Source: Salmonella bongori NCTC 12419 (lineage in GTDB: Bacteria > Pseudomonadota > Gammaproteobacteria > Enterobacterales > Enterobacteriaceae). From it: a DNA stretch of 64,000 bases. The notes under the pieces are model-generated. The model ran no database searches and was not told the origin of the DNA. It saw nothing but the letters and a program-made list of their open reading frames with translations. Below are positions 61,195 to 64,000 of the stretch, one piece after another; the first letter of the stretch is position 1; the number at the start of each line of letters is the position of its first letter. Location of the stretch: assembly GCF_000252995.1 (NCBI RefSeq), contig NC_015761.1:1302001-1366000 (forward strand), given 5' to 3'. A program made the position numbers and the translations under genes.

Positions 61195-63698
61195 AAATAC
61201 TGGTACAAAAACTTAATCCGGTTTGTTTACGCGCCCTGGAGCAGGCAGCAGAACGCAGCCGGGCGCAGGGCCACTGGTTCGTGGAGCCGGAACATTTGTT
61301 ACTGGCGCTACTGGATGATGAGCATTGTGATTTCGTTTGCTGTCTTAACGGCGCAGCGATCCCGGTTGACGCTCTGCGCGATGAGATCCTGCGCGCGCAG
61401 GGACAGTTCAAAACAGGCTGTACGCGGATGCCGGTATTTTCTTTGCAACTGGTTGAGTTGCTGGAGGGTGCCATTTTACAGGCGACCTTTCAGAATCATA
61501 CCGAGGTACGTTCCGCGCTGGTATTGTTGGCATTACTGACTCGTGACCGCCTGCGCGTCCAGCTGGCGCAGGGAATGCCGCTGCTGTTGAAAATTCCCAC
61601 TGAGATGCTGGAGAACCAATGGCGAGAGTGGTGCCGGGGAGCGGCGGAAGATGCGGCAAAACCGGTAAAAGGCGAAACCCCACGGCATAGTGGCGGCGTG
61701 CTTGAACAATACACCCACGATCTGACTCATGATGCGCGGGAAGGGCGGATCGACCCGATCATCGGGCGCGATGCGGAGATCCGCCAGTGTATCGACATCC
61801 TGCTGCGTCGCAGGCAGAACAACCCGATTCTGGTCGGTGCGCCAGGCGTGGGGAAAACCGCCGTCGCTGAAGGGCTGGCGCTGCGCATCGCCGAAGGCAA
61901 GGTACCGCCTCCCCTGCGCGAGGTGGTGTTACTTTCGCTCGATCTTGGCCTATTGCAGGCAGGCGCTGGTGTGAAAGGCGAGTTTGAACAGCGTTTGCGC
62001 GGCGTGATCGAGGCGGTAAAAACATCCCCGCAGCCGATTATTCTGTTTATCGACGAGGCCCATACGCTGATTGGCGCGGGCGGCGCCGAAGGCGGCAGCG
62101 ACGCCGCCAACCTGCTGAAACCGGCGCTGGCGCGCGGCGAACTGCGTACCATCGCCGCCACTACCTGGCAGGAGTATAAAAAGTATTTCGAGAAGGATCC
62201 GGCGCTGGACCGCCGTTTTCAGCGTATCCAGATTGAAGAGCCGGACGAGAACGGTGCGGTGGTGATGCTGCGGGCGGTGGCCGATAAACTGGAGGCGCAT
62301 CACGGCGTGCAAATTCTGGATACCGCCATCCGCGAGGCGGTGCGCCTCTCGCAGCGCTATATCTCTGGTCGCCAGTTGCCGGACAAAGCAATCAGCGTGC
62401 TCGATACCGCCTGCGCGCGGGTGGCGCTGGCGCAGCATGACGTGCCGCCCCAGCTGGAGGAGATCCGCCAGCATCTGGCGGCCATCGAGGAAGAGAGCGC
62501 GCGCCTGAACCGCGAACTGCTGGTGGGCGTCGATCATCACGACCGGCTGTGCGACCTGGCGGCGCAGGCGGAAAAACTCCACCAGCAGGCGCGGGAGGTG
62601 GAGGAGCGCTGGCAGGATGAGCGCCAGCGGGTCGGCGAGCTGCAGGCCGCCCGTCAGCGGATGCTGGATCTCAGCGTGCGGCTGGAAGAAGACGATGAAC
62701 TGGAAGAGGAGCTGGTGGAGTGCGCGGCGCTGATTGGCAAACTGGAAACCGCCGCCGCCCAGCTACGTGAAGAAGTGCCGCTGGTGCCGGACTGCGTCGA
62801 TCCCGCCACCGTGGCTTCGGTGATCAGCGGCTGGACCGGGATCCCGATAGGCCAGATGCAGACCGATGAAGCCCACGCTCTGCGCACCCTGGTAGACCGG
62901 ATGAGCGAGCGTGTGATGGGGCAGCAGATGGCGCTGGAGACTATCGCCCAGCGCCTGCGCGCCTACCGCAGCGGCCTGACCGATCCGCAAAAGCCGGTCG
63001 GCGTGTTCCTGCTGGTGGGGCCAACCGGTGTGGGCAAAACCGAAACTGCCTATGCGCTGGCCGACGCCCTCTACGGCGGCGAACGCAATCTGATCACCAT
63101 CAACCTGTCTGAATATCAGGAGGCGCACACCGTCAGCCAGCTTAAAGGCGCGCCGCCGGGCTACGTTGGCTATGGTAGCGGCGGGGCGTTAACCGAAGCG
63201 GTGCGCCGTCGGCCTTATTCGGTGGTGCTGCTCGACGAAATCGAAAAGGCACACCCGGACGTACTGGAGGCGTTTTATAACGTTTTCGACAAAGGGGTAA
63301 TGGAAGACGGCACCGGGCTGATTGTCGATTTCAAAAATACGGTGATGCTGGCGACCAGCAACGTCGGCGCGGAATTAATTCTGGAAACGCCGGCGGCTGA
63401 ATTAAATAGCGAGCAGTTTAACGAGGCGCTGCGTGAGGAACTGCTGCGTCATTTCCGCCCGGCGTTTTTAGCGCGGATGACCACGGTGGCCTATCGCGCA
63501 CTGGATGAGGAGATATTAAAAGGAATTGTGCTGGCGAAACTGGAGAAATTAGCACAGCGGTATTTTGTGGCGACGGGGGAGAAGTTGAATATTATAAATA
63601 ATATAGCTTTAGATTTATCATTTTTTTCCAGGGCAGGGGATGTGAGAAATATAGAAAATACGCTTATAAATAAAATCCTTGAAAAAAATAGAATTTAA
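61185..63698 (+). CDS. tssH: T6SS sheath-recycling ATPase TssH (ClpV)
   Basis: A 837-residue AAA+ unfoldase that disassembles contracted sheaths. The ClpN domain (about 1-150) is followed by two ATPase modules: Walker A GAPGVGKTA with Walker B FIDEAHTLIGAGG, a middle coiled-coil insert (about 410-530), then GPTGVGKTE with VLLDEIEKAHPD. The final 50 or so codons become AT-rich, and the C-terminus (ending NTLINKILEKNRI) is shorter than in usual ClpV proteins of about 870-900 residues. AAGGAGAG is its SD. Confidence 0.94.
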   Translation: MDLKILVQKLNPVCLRALEQAAERSRAQGHWFVEPEHLLLALLDDEHCDFVCCLNGAAIPVDALRDEILRAQGQFKTGCTRMPVFSLQLVELLEGAILQATFQNHTEVRSALVLLALLTRDRLRVQLAQGMPLLLKIPTEMLENQWREWCRGAAEDAAKPVKGETPRHSGGVLEQYTHDLTHDAREGRIDPIIGRDAEIRQCIDILLRRRQNNPILVGAPGVGKTAVAEGLALRIAEGKVPPPLREVVLLSLDLGLLQAGAGVKGEFEQRLRGVIEAVKTSPQPIILFIDEAHTLIGAGGAEGGSDAANLLKPALARGELRTIAATTWQEYKKYFEKDPALDRRFQRIQIEEPDENGAVVMLRAVADKLEAHHGVQILDTAIREAVRLSQRYISGRQLPDKAISVLDTACARVALAQHDVPPQLEEIRQHLAAIEEESARLNRELLVGVDHHDRLCDLAAQAEKLHQQAREVEERWQDERQRVGELQAARQRMLDLSVRLEEDDELEEELVECAALIGKLETAAAQLREEVPLVPDCVDPATVASVISGWTGIPIGQMQTDEAHALRTLVDRMSERVMGQQMALETIAQRLRAYRSGLTDPQKPVGVFLLVGPTGVGKTETAYALADALYGGERNLITINLSEYQEAHTVSQLKGAPPGYVGYGSGGALTEAVRRRPYSVVLLDEIEKAHPDVLEAFYNVFDKGVMEDGTGLIVDFKNTVMLATSNVGAELILETPAAELNSEQFNEALREELLRHFRPAFLARMTTVAYRALDEEILKGIVLAKLEKLAQRYFVATGEKLNIINNIALDLSFFSRAGDVRNIENTLINKILEKNRI

Positions 63699-63721
63699 CT
63701 TGTTCTCGATATGGAGGGGGT

Positions 63722-64000
63722 ATGGCGATTGTTTTATCTTATAATGATTCCATTTGTGATTGGGTTTATACTGCGATTTCAAAAGTAAAGGACATAATTA
63801 GCAAGCAAAGAACAATTGTTCAGAACTTAGATGTTATAAGATCTATTTTTACAGTTTGTGCATCTTCTGAAGGGCTTCGTTGCGAAATAGAAGTGATAAA
63901 GGATGATGATAGTAAGCATACGAATAAATGGAGTATTTTTTTTACTAATAGTGCTGGGTTAACTTGTTTGGTTGCTACTGCTTTAGAAAGTGGAACTAGT
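63722..64000 (+). CDS. Unrecognised AT-rich gene after clpV (3' end beyond the window)
   Basis: An open frame from the ATG at 63722 to the window edge, 93 codons without stop, behind GGAGGGGGT, an unusually strong SD. The protein begins MAIVLSYNDSICDWVY and contains four cysteines; no signal peptide, membrane segment or known motif is apparent. Base composition is about 33% G+C by hand count, far below the GC-rich T6SS genes before it. Position and composition suggest an effector, chaperone/adaptor or immunity protein acquired separately, but nothing in the sequence proves that. Confidence 0.6.
   Translation, partial: MAIVLSYNDSICDWVYTAISKVKDIISKQRTIVQNLDVIRSIFTVCASSEGLRCEIEVIKDDDSKHTNKWSIFFTNSAGLTCLVATALESGTS

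Larger units (their letters stand above)
47841..63698. mobile_element. T6SS genomic island in place of the SPI-2 T3SS (SPI-22-like), right end outside the window
   Basis: From the terminator after the DUF4280 gene to at least the end of clpV, all genes belong to one T6SS locus. The left border with the conserved orf242 is sharp. No integrase, tRNA or repeat was seen at this border. In S. enterica the same position is taken by ssrB and the T3SS genes. Assignment to SPI-22 of S. bongori is inference from this position and content. Confidence 0.75.

Noticed and set aside
47885..64000. Complete T6SS including VgrG and phosphorylation-pathway genes
   Set aside because: No vgrG (tssI), fha, ppkA or pppA was found in the visible part; any vgrG must lie beyond the window.
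1..64000. CRISPR arrays, tRNA genes, insertion sequences or integrase genes
   Set aside because: Looked for regular spaced repeats, cloverleaf-type ends and transposase/integrase motifs; none was convincing. REP/BIME repeats explain the repeats seen.

Overview
The window is enterobacterial chromosome and almost certainly Salmonella. It opens with the conserved backbone pheT-ihfA-btuCED-nlpC-ydiV-selO-hemP-aroH-ppsR-ppsA-aroD-rprA-ydiK-ydiJ-menI-ydiH-rydB-sufABCDSE-ldtE-lpp-pykF. It then enters the Salmonella-specific tetrathionate block known from the SPI-2 locus (orf48, orf32, orf245, orf408, ttrACB, ttrSR, orf70/fumD, orf319, orf242). In S. enterica, orf242 is followed by ssrB and the SPI-2 type III secretion genes. 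Here it is followed by a type VI secretion system (T6SS). A ttr block without the SPI-2 T3SS and with a T6SS beside it fits Salmonella bongori and its T6SS island (SPI-22). The species call is inference from gene order; the genes themselves are seen directly.

Layout. 1-13 kb: the end of pheT, IHF-alpha, vitamin B12 import with the btuE peroxidase, an NlpC/P60 lipoprotein, the flagellar anti-FlhDC factor ydiV, the AMPylator selO, Fur-boxed hemP, TrpR-boxed aroH, and the ppsR/ppsA pair. 13-21 kb: aroD, the sRNA RprA, ydiK, the large FAD/Fe-S dehydrogenase ydiJ, menI, ydiH, a RydB-like sRNA and a cystine/dicarboxylate-type symporter. 21-30 kb: the Fur/IHF-boxed suf operon, the L,D-transpeptidase ldtE, a single lpp, and pykF. 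30-35 kb: an uncharacterised four-gene operon encoding a regulator-kinase fusion, a glutamine-amidotransferase-like protein, an alpha/beta hydrolase and an amine/amino-acid permease. 35-42.5 kb: tetrathionate respiration. 42.5-47.8 kb: fumD behind an FNR box, a lysR-yahK-lysR cassette that looks inserted, and orf319/orf242.

47.8-64 kb: the T6SS, in two divergent arms from a shared AT-rich control region (55284-55652). The left arm is tssJ-tssK-tssL-tssM-tssA and a DUF4280 PAAR-like gene. The right arm is tssB-tssC-hcp-tssE-tssF-tssG-tssH(clpV). Together they supply the membrane complex (J, L, M), baseplate (E, F, G, K), tail and sheath (B, C, Hcp), the cap/assembly protein (A) and the disassembly ATPase (H). 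No VgrG and no Fha/PpkA/PppA genes are in view. After clpV the DNA becomes AT-rich, and an unrecognised gene with a strong ribosome-binding site starts at 63722 and runs off the window. This is the most likely place for effector, adaptor or immunity genes.

The control sequences suggest a shared anaerobic theme. FNR-type boxes lie in the ttr intergenic region, before fumD and, as a perfect match, in the T6SS divergent promoter. No tRNA or rRNA genes, insertion sequences or CRISPR arrays were seen.
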